Assembly (NCBI RefSeq): GCF_007859295.1
Contig: NZ_VOHB01000002.1
Location: 1,675,624-1,739,623, forward strand
Source: Planococcus sp. CPCC 101016
GTDB taxonomy: Bacteria > Bacillota > Bacilli > Bacillales_A > Planococcaceae
DNA length: 64,000 nucleotides
Direction of reading: 5' to 3'
This document shows positions 17,562 to 25,728 of this stretch, piece after piece. Under the pieces are notes generated by a model that worked only from the letters and a program-made list of their open reading frames with translations, had not been told where the DNA came from and did no database searches. How positions within the stretch are numbered: position 1 is the stretch's first letter; each line of letters starts with the position of its first letter. The position numbers and the translations under genes were made by a program.

Positions 17562-17948
17562 ATGAACATCGTTGTTACCAGTCTTTTTGTTGAAGATCAA
17601 GACAAGGCACTGAGGTTTTATTCGGAAACACTTGGGTTTGTAAAAAAACACGATATACCTTTAGGGGAATTCAATTGGATCACGCTAGTTTCTCCGAATC
17701 AGCCAAATGGTACGGAACTTGTGCTCGAACCGAATGCTCACCCGGCCGCCAAGGAATTTCAGCAGAAGATTTTCGAGGACGGTATTCCTGCAACGATGTT
17801 TGGAGTAGATGATGTTCAAAAAGAATACGAAAGGCTGTTTAAGCAAGGCGTAAGGTTTACGGTAGAACCGACAGAAATGGGCAACGTAAAGATAGCTGTC
17901 TTTGACGATACCTGCGGCAACTTAATTCAAATCGCACAGCCACTTTAA
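17562..17948 (+). CDS. VOC/glyoxalase-family protein
   Basis: A 128-residue protein with two beta-alpha-beta-beta-beta modules of the vicinal oxygen chelate fold. The first opens with SLFVEDQDKALRFYSETLGF and the second ends with VFDDTCGNLIQIAQP, where the final Gln would be a metal-ligand position. Such proteins include glyoxalase, dioxygenase and antibiotic-binding resistance members. Co-transcription with an ArsR repressor suggests that it is induced by the compound it handles. AAAGGGGGAAGG precedes the start. Confidence 0.87.
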   Translation: MNIVVTSLFVEDQDKALRFYSETLGFVKKHDIPLGEFNWITLVSPNQPNGTELVLEPNAHPAAKEFQQKIFEDGIPATMFGVDDVQKEYERLFKQGVRFTVEPTEMGNVKIAVFDDTCGNLIQIAQPL

Positions 17949-17967
17949 GGCTTGCAGCAATTTTTCA

Positions 17968-18003
17968 ATAACCGCTCTTCAATTGAAGAACGGTTATCTT
18001 TTT
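17968..18003. terminator. bidirectional terminator
   Basis: A stem of ataaccg with cggttat, continued by TCTTC with GAAGA across one mismatch and a four-base loop. T follows on the plus strand; the convergent GNAT gene ends five bases away. Confidence 0.75.
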
Positions 18004-18007
18004 GGCT

Positions 18008-18541
18008 TTACTTGTTGCTATGTAATTGTTCCAGGACGTTACCGGTATCTTCCCACTCATATATGAGTTCTTTCAATTTAACACCGCCAATTTCAATTTC
18101 GACGGCTTTTACTTTTTTTGCTCCATAGTGTTCATAGAAGAAGCGTGTGTTATTTTCCTCTAGTACTTCTACAAATATTTTTTCGTACTTTAACTGCCTA
18201 AACCGCAAAAACAACTCTTTTAACAGCATCTTCCCGATACCGTGCCCCTGATATTCCTTCAGCAGATAAATGGAAGTCAAATCTCCAGAATTCTCTACAT
18301 GATTGGTTTTCCTTTTCGAAGCAGTACCGAAACCGATGATCTCTCCATCATTATTCTCAGCAACGACCACGTAGTCAGTTTTATCTCCAATGTTTCTCGT
18401 CCACAAATCTGTTCGCTGTACATACGATAAAGTATTCAAAAATTCAGCTGGCATAATGTGTTGATAAGTGGTTTTCCAACTGTCTACATGTACTTTTGCA
18501 ATGCCTGCGGCATCATTTAGCTGTGCTTTTCTTATTTGCAT
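18008..18541 (-). CDS. GNAT N-acetyltransferase
   Basis: A 177-residue acetyltransferase. The N-terminus (IRKAQLNDAAGIAKVHVDSW) is typical of Acetyltransf_1 proteins, LTSIYLLKEYQGHGIGKMLL contains the acetyl-CoA loop QGHGIG, and VEVLEENNTRFFYEHYGA is motif B. The WKTTYQHIMP segment is shared by a common Bacillus group of uncharacterised GNATs. It is a single gene, convergent with the VOC gene. Confidence 0.87.
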   Translation of the reverse strand: MQIRKAQLNDAAGIAKVHVDSWKTTYQHIMPAEFLNTLSYVQRTDLWTRNIGDKTDYVVVAENNDGEIIGFGTASKRKTNHVENSGDLTSIYLLKEYQGHGIGKMLLKELFLRFRQLKYEKIFVEVLEENNTRFFYEHYGAKKVKAVEIEIGGVKLKELIYEWEDTGNVLEQLHSNK

Positions 18542-18954
18542 TTCTCCACCCCTTTTTTAATTGGAAGAAACTATTCAAATTCTTTAAAAGCGATAAACAG
18601 ATAATAACATATTTATCCAAATCCATGAAATTACATTCTATCGGCAATACTCCCTTACTAGTAGAATACGCAGGCAGAAATTTCGTGATTGAACTATTCT
18701 TGTCGGTGAAAGGCACGTATCCGCCTCTTCCAATTCAGCTAGGCAAGACCAAAAAACCCTTATCATTTTTAAAAAAAACAGACAGATTTGAATTGAGCGT
18801 TTCAAATCTTTCTGCTTTTTACTGTATTATTAATCAATACATCTACTGGGTGGACATTTTCTTCTTTTGATATTTACCTGCTGCTAGTTGGCAACAACAG
18901 TAAAAGCGGCGACAGTAGGCAGTTTGAATACTCGGTAAAAACTATCAGAATCTG
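18542..18954. other. intergenic gap of 413 bases
   Basis: The gap contains the GNAT promoter region on its left and the terminator of the AIM24-type gene at 18772-18809. Open frames here on both strands have no ribosome site and no family-like sequence, so I list none. Confidence 0.5.
18772..18809 (-). terminator. intrinsic terminator of the AIM24-type gene
   Basis: A nine-pair stem (18784-18792 with 18801-18809) with an eight-base loop. Read on the minus strand it is followed by eight T (18772-18779). It lies about 145 bases beyond the stop codon. Confidence 0.65.
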
Positions 18955-19755
18955 TTATCTTCCGCCAAGTAAATCGAAAAGACCGCCGGCTGCACTGCCT
19001 TCACCTTGTGATCGGCCAGTTGGATTTTGAGGAGCTGCAGCAAATACACGGCTCGCTAAACGGCTGAAAGGCATAGATTGGATCCAGACACTGCCAGGGC
19101 CGCGAAGTGTAGCAAAGAATAAACCCTCGCCGCCGAATAAAGCGGTTTTAATGCCAGGTACACTCTCGATATTGTAGTCGACGTCACCTGTCATGGCAAC
19201 TAAGCAACCTGTATCAACTCGCAGTACTTCTCCTTTTTGGAGGTTTTTACGATAAATGGTGCCGCCCGCATGAACAAATGCCAAACCATCGCCTTCAAGC
19301 TTCTGCATGATAAAGCCCTCGCCGCCGAAAAAGCCCGCCCCGAGTTTGCGTTGAAATTCAACGCCAATCGATACACCTTTGGCCGCAGCGAGAAAAGAAT
19401 CTTTTTGGCAAATGATTTTACCGTTCAACATGCTCAAGTCCATTGGAATGATTTTGCCGGGATATGGTGCTGCAAAAGACACGTGGCGCTTGCCGGTCCC
19501 GTTATTGGTAAAAGCGGTCATAAACAAGCTTTCACCGGTGATGATTCGCTTTCCTGCACCCATCAGCTTGCCCATCAAGCCACTGCCGCCTGAACTTTTA
19601 GAGCCGTCACCAAAAATCGTCTCCATTGCAATGCCGTCTTCCATCATCATCAATGCGCCAGCTTCTGCAATAACCGTTTCAGAAGGATCCAGCTCTACTT
19701 CAACAAATTGCATATCATCCCCATGCAGCTTAAAATCGATTTCATGGTTATTCAT
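18955..19755 (-). CDS. AIM24/TIGR00266-family protein
   Basis: A 266-residue beta-helical protein of the AIM24 family. Glycine-rich repeats such as GGSGLMGKLMGAGKRI, GAGFFGGEGFIMQKLEG and ALFGGEGLFF are characteristic. The C-terminus has a low-complexity linker followed by GGLFDLLGGR. The bacterial members are widespread and of unknown function. No signal peptide or helix is present. The gene is divergent from the cupin gene, with about 110 bases between starts. Confidence 0.88.
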   Translation of the reverse strand: MNNHEIDFKLHGDDMQFVEVELDPSETVIAEAGALMMMEDGIAMETIFGDGSKSSGGSGLMGKLMGAGKRIITGESLFMTAFTNNGTGKRHVSFAAPYPGKIIPMDLSMLNGKIICQKDSFLAAAKGVSIGVEFQRKLGAGFFGGEGFIMQKLEGDGLAFVHAGGTIYRKNLQKGEVLRVDTGCLVAMTGDVDYNIESVPGIKTALFGGEGLFFATLRGPGSVWIQSMPFSRLASRVFAAAPQNPTGRSQGEGSAAGGLFDLLGGR

Positions 19756-19869
19756 CTTATTTCCTCCTCAATCTTCTGTGGTAGTTGTTATATAATGGAT
19801 ACGTCTGAAAATATAGAAAGTTTCACAATTTCAAGGCTGTCAAAAATAAAAAGAACGGGGATGAAAATT

Positions 19870-20397
19870 ATGAAGGCAGAAGATTGGATCACGCATTTGG
19901 ACATGGCCGCACATCCAGAGGGCGGCTATTACAAACAATCATTCGTCTCAACTGAAAAAGTCCAGATGGCTACTCACTCAGCTGAAAGAAATCTATACAC
20001 GAGCATCTATTATTTACTCCGCTCACAGGACATTTCACATTTTCATCGGCTAAAATCGGATGAACTGTGGTATTTTCATGCAGGGCATGGTCTAACAGTG
20101 CATATTTTGGACGCGAAAGGGAATTACCGCACTGAAAAATTGGGTCTGGACATCGAGGCTGGTGAACGGCCTCAGGTATTGGTGGAAAAGGGCAGTGTTT
20201 TTGGTTCTTCCGTTGAGGCAGAAAATGCATTTTCATTAGTGGGCTGCATGGTTTCACCAGGTTTTGATTTCGAGGATTTTGAATTGCTGTTGCAAGATGA
20301 ACTTTTGGAACGTTATCCCGACCAAGAGCATATCATCCGGAAGCTGGCTTACGAAAAAATTCCCGGCGCTCTATCGAATTCTGAGGATAAATGCTAG
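19870..20397 (+). CDS. cupin protein, DUF985 family
   Basis: A 175-residue single-domain cupin. It contains HPEGGYYKQSF, the hallmark of DUF985, then ISHFHRLKSDELWYFHAGHGL, which supplies the cupin-1 histidines and glutamate, and GCMVSPGFDFEDFEL near the end. Members are of unknown function and some are annotated as sugar epimerase-like. The start at 19870 is chosen because GGGG (19857-19860) lies nine bases upstream; a nearer in-frame ATG at 19861 touches that site. Confidence 0.88.
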   Translation: MKAEDWITHLDMAAHPEGGYYKQSFVSTEKVQMATHSAERNLYTSIYYLLRSQDISHFHRLKSDELWYFHAGHGLTVHILDAKGNYRTEKLGLDIEAGERPQVLVEKGSVFGSSVEAENAFSLVGCMVSPGFDFEDFELLLQDELLERYPDQEHIIRKLAYEKIPGALSNSEDKC

Positions 20398-20434
20398 AAT
20401 TGCGGGAGACATATCGAAAAGGTGAGGGAAACTA

Positions 20435-20680
20435 ATGGGGAATTTTTTACTGATTTTAATTATTGCTGTTGCGATCTTTGTAGGAATTGCCTCTAAAAAA
20501 TTCTACGACAAACCGTATATCGTGAATTTTGGCATTGCCGTGATGATGGCTTTATTGGTCATCCAGACATTTCAAATGACGCCGATTGGCGGAATCGGCT
20601 ATGCGGCAATCATTCTTTGTTCGATTGCTTTTGTATTTCAACTGGTACTGGGTATCAGAAGTTTGAAAACAGCATCTTAA
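20435..20680 (+). CDS. 81-residue membrane protein
   Basis: A small integral membrane protein with three predicted helices (about residues 2-18, 27-45 and 53-75) and almost no extramembrane sequence. It resembles the size and style of Bacillus YtpI-type proteins, but I cannot assign it. The ribosome site GGTGAGG is seven bases from ATG. It lies 37 bases after the cupin gene and shares its terminator, so the two form one unit. Confidence 0.7.
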   Translation: MGNFLLILIIAVAIFVGIASKKFYDKPYIVNFGIAVMMALLVIQTFQMTPIGGIGYAAIILCSIAFVFQLVLGIRSLKTAS

Positions 20681-20690
20681 ATTCTAAAAA

Positions 20691-20723
20691 AGGCGCTTGA
20701 TCATTGATCAAGCGCCTTTTTTT
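20691..20723. terminator. bidirectional terminator
   Basis: An eleven-pair stem (20691-20701 with 20707-20717), with A-run before and T-run after, serves both the membrane-protein gene and the convergent oxidoreductase gene. Confidence 0.93.
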
Positions 20724-20737
20724 ACTAACTTGACTAA

Positions 20738-21382
20738 CTAAAGACGATTGAGTGCGTCTGCGATGTCATCCTCACCGGATACAATTTCAAATGTCTTGTT
20801 ATAAACATGTTCATTTTCAAGTGAATGCAATAGCACACGCGCCACATCTTCCCGTGGAATTTCACCAGAGTCCAAATTTTCCGTCGCCAGGACTTTGCCA
20901 GTTCCGGGCTCATTGGTTAGAAGGCCTGGCCGGATGATGGTATAGGTTAATCCGCTGGCACGCAAGATATTATCCGCGTGATGCTTGGCTACGTAATAAT
21001 GCGCCATATCCTCTTTCCACATATCGCGTTTGTCGGCATTGATGGCACTGATCATGAGAAAGCGTTCTGTACCGGTCTGTTCTGCTGCTTCAATGGTTTT
21101 TGCGGCACCGTCCAAATCAATCAATAAGGTCTTATCGGCACCTGTTCCGCCGCCGCTTCCGGCTGTAAATACTACAGCTTCACAGTCTTTCATAGCTTCA
21201 GCAATCTCCTCCACACTGCCTTCCAAGCTGGTCAATATCGACTCTACTCCCAGACTGTTGAAAAAACTGATTTGCTCTTCTTTTCGGATCATCGCTTTCG
21301 GTATATGGTCTTCACTGTCTGCCAGCATTTTTACGAAATGCCGTCCGATTTGTCCATTTGCTCCGACTACTAATACTTTCAT
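20738..21382 (-). CDS. NAD(P)-binding SDR-type protein (YhfK-like)
   Basis: A 214-residue atypical short-chain dehydrogenase. The dinucleotide motif VGANGQIG is at residues 6-13, followed by VVFTAGSGGGTGADKT and the family-typical YYVAKHHADNILRASGLTYTIIRPG. The YxxxK equivalent is Y-V-A-K in that segment. It closely matches B. subtilis YhfK in length and layout as I remember it. The substrate is unknown; such proteins often act as NAD(P)H-binding redox sensors or isomerases. Confidence 0.88.
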   Translation of the reverse strand: MKVLVVGANGQIGRHFVKMLADSEDHIPKAMIRKEEQISFFNSLGVESILTSLEGSVEEIAEAMKDCEAVVFTAGSGGGTGADKTLLIDLDGAAKTIEAAEQTGTERFLMISAINADKRDMWKEDMAHYYVAKHHADNILRASGLTYTIIRPGLLTNEPGTGKVLATENLDSGEIPREDVARVLLHSLENEHVYNKTFEIVSGEDDIADALNRL

Positions 21383-21577
21383 TCAAATCAGCCCTTCCAA
21401 TAAATATATTTCTTTCTTTCATCATTATACCCCCGGAAGGCTGGTTCAACCAAAGTGCTCGTTTGTTTTTTCTGAAAAATGACAATTAGATGAAAAGGGG
21501 ACTATATTCTCAAGTCAAGTTTAGTATAATGGTAGATATCTCAACGATTGACTGCAACTGATTTTAGGAGGAACAAC

Positions 21578-21784
21578 ATGGACCCGATGACAGACACAAA
21601 GACGATGAATCTAAAAGAAACAACTCTAAAGAGAGAGACCCCGCCTGATTTTTCTCAGTTTAAAGGGAAAAGATTAGATAAGGAACCAAGCCGTTTTCTT
21701 GAAATGCTGGGGTATGCGGTGTGGTTCTGTGCAGGAGCCGGTATTTTGATGGCCATGATTTTTTCGTTGTTTTATTTTGTTTGA
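21578..21784 (+). CDS. 68-residue single-pass membrane protein
   Basis: I do not recognise it. The first 40 residues are polar and charged (many Thr, Lys and Glu), then one hydrophobic helix (about residues 46-66) ends the protein, which suggests a tail-anchored topology with the N-terminus in the cytoplasm. AGGAGG at 21566-21571 fixes the start; an ATG at 21548 in the same frame has no ribosome site. It lies 21 bases before the S66 peptidase gene and probably shares its transcript. Confidence 0.7.
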   Translation: MDPMTDTKTMNLKETTLKRETPPDFSQFKGKRLDKEPSRFLEMLGYAVWFCAGAGILMAMIFSLFYFV

Positions 21785-21805
21785 AACTAAAAGGGGGACT
21801 ATTGA

Positions 21806-22816
21806 ATGATTCGTTATCCTGCTATTATGTTTACCACAATGGGTATTACCGCTCCGTCTTCAGGAGTTGGTCCTGAGCAGCATAGCCTTTTGGAACAAGC
21901 GATTGCTCGTCAACAAGAGAAAGGCTTTAAAGTAGTGACCGGCGACACCGCCTGGACGCAGGAGTTTGCAAAATCAGCACCTGCCAAAAAACGCGCGGAT
22001 GAATTCATGGATATGATGAACAATACTGACATTGATTTTATCTTCCCTCCATGGGGTGGGGAATTGCTGATTGAAATACTGGAATATCTGGATTTTTCAA
22101 AAATACAGCCTAAATGGGTACTCGGGTATTCGGACCTTAGTTTACTGTTGCTGGCAATTACGTTAAAAACCGGAATAGCGACGGCACATGGCACCAACAT
22201 TGTGGATCTGCGTGGTAAAACAAGCGATGAAACAACGGATCGCTGGTTATCAGTGCTAAAAACTGGACAAGGTGAAACGATAGCTCAAAGCTCTTCAAAA
22301 TACTATCAGAAACAATGGAATCATGCTGAGCCGTCGCCAGTGGTCTTTCATTTAACGGAACCGACTGAATGGAAGACGGTTTCCGGGAGCTCTGAGACAT
22401 TCTCAGGGCGGCTGTTGGGCGGGTGTATAGACGTTATCCGCCATTTGATCGGTACACCATATGGAGAAGTTCGAGCGTTTAGAGACGAGCACATTCCAGA
22501 GGAACCAGTTATCTGGTACTTGGAGAATTGTGAAATGTCTGTTGCCGATTTAAAACGCTCACTGACTGGCATGAAATACGCAGGCTGGTTTGAGAATTGT
22601 GCCGGCATTTTATTTGGCAGAAGCGGAGCGAATGAGCCAGTGGAAGGATATACGGTAGAAATGATGTATCAGGATCTAGCAGAAGATTTAAGTTTGCCGA
22701 TTGCCTATGACATCGATTTAGGACACGTTCCTCCTCAAATCACCTTCGTCAACGGAGCGCATGCAGAAATCCAGGTTGCCGAGGGCAAAGGAACGGTTAT
22801 ACAGGAATTCAGATAA
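21806..22816 (+). CDS. S66-family peptidase, MccF/LD-carboxypeptidase type
   Basis: A 336-residue serine peptidase. The nucleophile is Ser109 in GYSD, with Glu240 in WYLENCE and His307 in DLGHVPP, the S66 triad order. The PPWGGEL segment near 81-87 matches the conserved substrate region. Length and the ENCE motif place it nearer MccF, which cleaves acyl-sulfamoyl adenylates such as microcin C, than to LdcA, which trims murein tetrapeptides. No signal peptide is seen, so it acts in the cytoplasm. GGGGGA precedes the ATG. A GNAT gene follows at once. Confidence 0.88.
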   Translation: MIRYPAIMFTTMGITAPSSGVGPEQHSLLEQAIARQQEKGFKVVTGDTAWTQEFAKSAPAKKRADEFMDMMNNTDIDFIFPPWGGELLIEILEYLDFSKIQPKWVLGYSDLSLLLLAITLKTGIATAHGTNIVDLRGKTSDETTDRWLSVLKTGQGETIAQSSSKYYQKQWNHAEPSPVVFHLTEPTEWKTVSGSSETFSGRLLGGCIDVIRHLIGTPYGEVRAFRDEHIPEEPVIWYLENCEMSVADLKRSLTGMKYAGWFENCAGILFGRSGANEPVEGYTVEMMYQDLAEDLSLPIAYDIDLGHVPPQITFVNGAHAEIQVAEGKGTVIQEFR

Positions 22817-22831
22817 AAAGGATGAATGGCC

Positions 22832-23329
22832 ATGGAGATTCGAAAGCTTAGTGTTCAAGACGCACAGGCCTATTATGATTTGCGTATTGAAGCATTAAAG
22901 AACAGCCCAGATGCTTTCAGTACAAGACTGGAAGATGCAATTCAACGCCCAGTCGAAAAAACTGCAGAAAATCTGGCTTTGGAAAATGCTGTCACTTTTG
23001 GTGCTTTTCGAGGCGGGGTGTTGTGCGGCAATGTAACTTTGCTCCGCAATGAAGCGCCAAAAATGCAACACCGAGCATTGGTGCTGGCTGTATATGTCAC
23101 ACCTGAAAAAAGAGGCAACGGACTTGCATTGCGGCTGATGCAGGAACTTCTCCATTATGCCTTAAAGTGGCAGGGACTCGAGAGGTTGGATTTAATGGTC
23201 GCCAGTAACAATCTGCCGGCAATTACTTTATATAAACGTCTGGGCTTTGAAAAATACGGAACTGACATACGGGCGATGAAAACACCGGAAAAATATATCG
23301 ATGAAGATCTGATGGTGAAATTCATTTAA
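22832..23329 (+). CDS. GNAT N-acetyltransferase
   Basis: A 165-residue acetyltransferase. VLAVYVTPEKRGNGLALRLMQ holds the acetyl-CoA loop RGNGLA, and MVASNNLPAITLYKRLGF is motif B. Its N-terminus (EIRKLSVQDAQAYYDLRIEAL) is typical of a large uncharacterised Bacillus group. It lies 15 bases after the S66 gene. MccF-type peptidases and acetyltransferases such as MccE both detoxify microcin C-like compounds, so the pair could be a self-protection module, which is inference. The start at 22832 has AAGGA nine bases upstream; an ATG at 22826 is only three bases from it. Confidence 0.85.
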   Translation: MEIRKLSVQDAQAYYDLRIEALKNSPDAFSTRLEDAIQRPVEKTAENLALENAVTFGAFRGGVLCGNVTLLRNEAPKMQHRALVLAVYVTPEKRGNGLALRLMQELLHYALKWQGLERLDLMVASNNLPAITLYKRLGFEKYGTDIRAMKTPEKYIDEDLMVKFI

Positions 23330-23353
23330 CAGCGTAAAGGATTCAACTACAAA

Positions 23354-23388
23354 GAAAAGGTGTATTGGATTCATCCAATACACCTTTT
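23354..23388. terminator. bidirectional terminator
   Basis: A twelve-pair perfect stem (23358-23369 with 23374-23385), with A-run before and T-run after, closes both the GNAT gene and the convergent dehydrogenase gene. Confidence 0.9.
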
Positions 23389-23389
23389 G

Positions 23390-24400
23390 CTATTCATTCA
23401 ATTTATAAAGTTTGTCATCATTATCCGCAGGGCTACCACGGCCGTCAGTATTGTTGGTGATAAAATAAAGTGAGTCTCCATCTGAGTAGACATCTCGTAC
23501 CCGACCAAAGCCTTCAATCGAATCCGTCACTTCGGCGTTATCGAGATCCATAACTTTGATAGCTGTTCCACCGAGCGCTGCTACATAAAGCGAATCGTTA
23601 TGCGTCGCTATTCCGCTCGGTGCCCACGTTTCATTAGATCCCGTGGTGTAGAAAGGGGATTCCATGCCTTCTTCAGACTCAGTGCCTTCGATAATTGGCC
23701 AGCCGTAATTATTGCCTTCTTCGATAATATTGATTTCATCATTTGCGGACTGGCCATGTTCAGAGGCATACATCGTGTCATTGTCCCAAGCGATGCCTTG
23801 AGGATTGCGGTGGCCGTGCGAATAGATTTCAAATTCATTGGAAGCGTTGAGTCTAAGAATTTTGCCGTTGACAGAACCTAAATCTTGAGCAAGATCTGGA
23901 GTTGAAGCATCGCCGATCGTCGCGAAAAGGGTACCGTCAGAATCCAATTCCAGCCGACCGCCGTGATGGACATTGCCAGTTGGAATTCCCTCAAGCAACA
24001 CTTCATTTTCTTGCCATTGCCCGTCTTCCAAAAGCAAAGTGACAATCTTGTTGTAGTCCTGGCCATCGCGCTCATAGACGTAATATCCATAAGCTTCCTG
24101 ACTCTCTTCAAAGTCTTGCTTTAAAACAAAGCCTAAAAATCCTGCTTCAGCGGCACCAGAGATAGAATCGCTAAAGTTGACTTCTTGGCGCATCAGGTCA
24201 CCATCTGCATTTATATAGGCAACTGTGCCCGGCCTTTCCGAAATGTAGAATTCATCACCAATCTTATTGATTGACCAAGGAGTTTCAAGTCCTGTGGCGA
24301 CTTCTTCGAACGGTGCAGTCGCTTCATCCGGATTAGGTGCTGCATTATTGCATCCCGCCAACAGCAAAAGGGAAAGTGAGGGTGTTAGAATTTTTCTCAC
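23390..24400 (-). CDS. PQQ-type sugar dehydrogenase (GSDH family) lipoprotein
   Basis: A 336-residue lipoprotein with a short signal peptide ending in LLAGC (residues 13-17), so it sits on the outer face of the membrane. The mature part is a six-bladed beta-propeller of the glucose/sorbosone dehydrogenase family. NVHHGGRLELDSDGTLF supplies the catalytic His, HRNPQGIAWD and YASEHGQ the cofactor and calcium site. The last 40 residues complete the propeller. Bacillota rarely make PQQ, so the enzyme may use scavenged cofactor or have another activity. The gene is divergent from a 40-residue ORF. Confidence 0.88.
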   Translation of the reverse strand: MRKILTPSLSLLLLAGCNNAAPNPDEATAPFEEVATGLETPWSINKIGDEFYISERPGTVAYINADGDLMRQEVNFSDSISGAAEAGFLGFVLKQDFEESQEAYGYYVYERDGQDYNKIVTLLLEDGQWQENEVLLEGIPTGNVHHGGRLELDSDGTLFATIGDASTPDLAQDLGSVNGKILRLNASNEFEIYSHGHRNPQGIAWDNDTMYASEHGQSANDEINIIEEGNNYGWPIIEGTESEEGMESPFYTTGSNETWAPSGIATHNDSLYVAALGGTAIKVMDLDNAEVTDSIEGFGRVRDVYSDGDSLYFITNNTDGRGSPADNDDKLYKLNE

Positions 24401-24475
24401 AAAAGATACCTCCTTTTTTCCATCATAATTGAATAATTCACAGATAGGAAATAATAGTATGAAGGAGGTGATTCC

Positions 24476-24598
24476 ATGCCCTTATTGAAAGACGTCAAAG
24501 AACAAGAAGAAATCCGAAAAAAACAGAACCTCATCCGCATCATTACTTGGGTCATTGTTGCCGTTGTTCTGGTGCTGGTTTGGTATTTCACCAGATAA
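24476..24598 (+). CDS. 40-residue single-pass membrane protein
   Basis: A short ORF with an ideal ribosome site (AAGGAGGTGA, 24462-24470) five bases from ATG. The first 18 residues are strongly charged (KDVKEQEEIRKKQN), and residues 19-38 form one hydrophobic helix. A clear terminator lies 70 bases downstream at 24669. A weak promoter-like pair (TTGAAT at 24429, TAATAG at 24452, 17 apart) precedes it. No function can be assigned. Confidence 0.65.
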   Translation: MPLLKDVKEQEEIRKKQNLIRIITWVIVAVVLVLVWYFTR

Positions 24599-24668
24599 AA
24601 GAAACATCCTCAGTTAACGCTGTACAAAAAAAGACCATACACAGCCCGAATCGTTCGAGGCTGTCTAC

Positions 24669-24693
24669 AGTCATCTTAGGATGGCTTTTTTTT
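24669..24693 (+). terminator. intrinsic terminator
   Basis: A seven-pair stem (24669-24675 with 24680-24686) with a four-base loop is followed by eight T on the plus strand. It overlaps the 3' end of the opposite-strand membrane-protein gene. Confidence 0.75.
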
Positions 24694-24990
24694 CGTCTGG
24701 ATAATTTCAGAAATGACAAATCCTAGCGTTATACCCAACATTACGTTTATGAGCAAAGGACTTAAAAACTGGTCGCGGAAAATCGTCGCAACTGTCAGTA
24801 TGTAAAACACCGCTTGTGTGATTTTGGCAATGGGGGGGATGGCGTCTTTAGGATAGCGCATGCGGGCCAACTGGAACACAAGGAAAGCCAGCAGCAAAAC
24901 CAGGTAATGTGGCCACGAAAAGGAAGCGACCGTATTATTGATAACCGCGAAAATCACTAGCGGTATTAGATAGAACAAAAGCGATTTCAA
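24676..24990 (-). CDS. 104-residue membrane protein
   Basis: I do not recognise it. Three to four predicted helices cover residues 3-20, 27-42, 56-70 and 78-95, with a short basic loop (ARMRYPKD) between the second and third. The tail is basic (QTKKKPS). It lies 20 bases downstream of a second small membrane protein gene on the same strand, so the two are probably co-expressed. On the minus strand a bulged hairpin (about 24641-24660) and a T-run after it may end transcription. Confidence 0.7.
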   Translation of the reverse strand: MKSLLFYLIPLVIFAVINNTVASFSWPHYLVLLLAFLVFQLARMRYPKDAIPPIAKITQAVFYILTVATIFRDQFLSPLLINVMLGITLGFVISEIIQTKKKPS

Positions 24991-25010
24991 AATTAAAGCC
25001 TCTTTTCAAC

Positions 25011-25220
25011 TTATTTTTTCGTATTGCTCTGTTGTTTGCGTGCAACTAGTAAATACAGGTTATAGACGGAGAAGATGACCGCCACGGTCACGATAACGAC
25101 CGATACTACTGGATAAACAGAAACGCCATTTTGCATCATATCAATAATTCGAGTGTAGACGATCCATGGTCCGATGACCAAAATAAAGATATCGAGTGCA
25201 GTACCAAGTTTAGTTCTCAT
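25011..25220 (-). CDS. 69-residue membrane protein
   Basis: I do not recognise it. Two predicted helices (about residues 7-27 and 36-60) flank a short segment with IDMMQNGVSVYP, and the tail is basic and polar (ARKQQSNTKK). A GGAACC-type weak ribosome site (AGGAACC) precedes ATG. It is the first gene of the pair with the 104-residue membrane protein. Confidence 0.7.
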   Translation of the reverse strand: MRTKLGTALDIFILVIGPWIVYTRIIDMMQNGVSVYPVVSVVIVTVAVIFSVYNLYLLVARKQQSNTKK

Positions 25221-25290
25221 AAGGTTCCTCCAATGATAGATAATACTTTAATCTTATCAGACTTTGGCGCTTACGTATGCATAGAAACCC

Positions 25291-25324
25291 AAACAGCCGA
25301 CCATAAAGTTAAGGTCGGCTGTTT
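25291..25324. terminator. intrinsic terminator
   Basis: A twelve-pair stem (25291-25302 with 25313-25324) with a ten-base loop. It ends the transporter-RNase H operon on the minus strand, although its T-run is short. Confidence 0.65.
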
Positions 25325-25338
25325 AGGTTGAGGACAAA

Positions 25339-25728
25339 TTATTTGTGTGCACGAAGCTCGGTTCTCGCCAAAGCATCTGCTGCACGGTTTTGGGAGTCTG
25401 GAATCCATTTGATAAAGCAATAATCGAATTGATCGCCAATTTCAAGTGCTTGTAAAAGCAATGGCTTAAACTTTGGATTTTTAATCGATCTCTTTTCAAA
25501 AGCATCCACAGTCACTTTGGAATCGGACTTGATCGACACCATACCAGATGACAATTCTTTGGCAAGCTCGAGTCCTTTTACCAATGCAGTAAATTCTGCA
25601 GTATGATTATCCATCTCTCCTACATATTCGCTCCAGTGGATTAAATGGCCTTCACCTCGAATAAATACACCGACTGCGCTGACTTGCGGGGTGCCAGCCG
25701 ATGCCGCATCCACAAAAACTTCCAGCAT
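25339..25728 (-). CDS. RNase H-like protein (YpdQ-type)
   Basis: A 129-residue protein with an RNase H type 1 fold. The four acidic metal ligands are visible as Asp7 (FVDAAS), Glu45 (TAEFTAL), Asp69 (KSDS) and Asp118 (RAADALAR). The basic hybrid-binding loop of E. coli RNase HI is absent, as in other reverse-transcriptase-like Bacillus proteins. The ATG overlaps the transporter stop in a TAATG arrangement, so the genes are coupled. It may cleave RNA in hybrids, but activity is not assured for this subgroup. Confidence 0.85.
   Translation of the reverse strand: MLEVFVDAASAGTPQVSAVGVFIRGEGHLIHWSEYVGEMDNHTAEFTALVKGLELAKELSSGMVSIKSDSKVTVDAFEKRSIKNPKFKPLLLQALEIGDQFDYCFIKWIPDSQNRAADALARTELRAHK

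Noticed and set aside
18496..18870. 124-codon plus-strand ORF
   Set aside because: It overlaps the GNAT start on the other strand, has no ribosome site and no family-like sequence.
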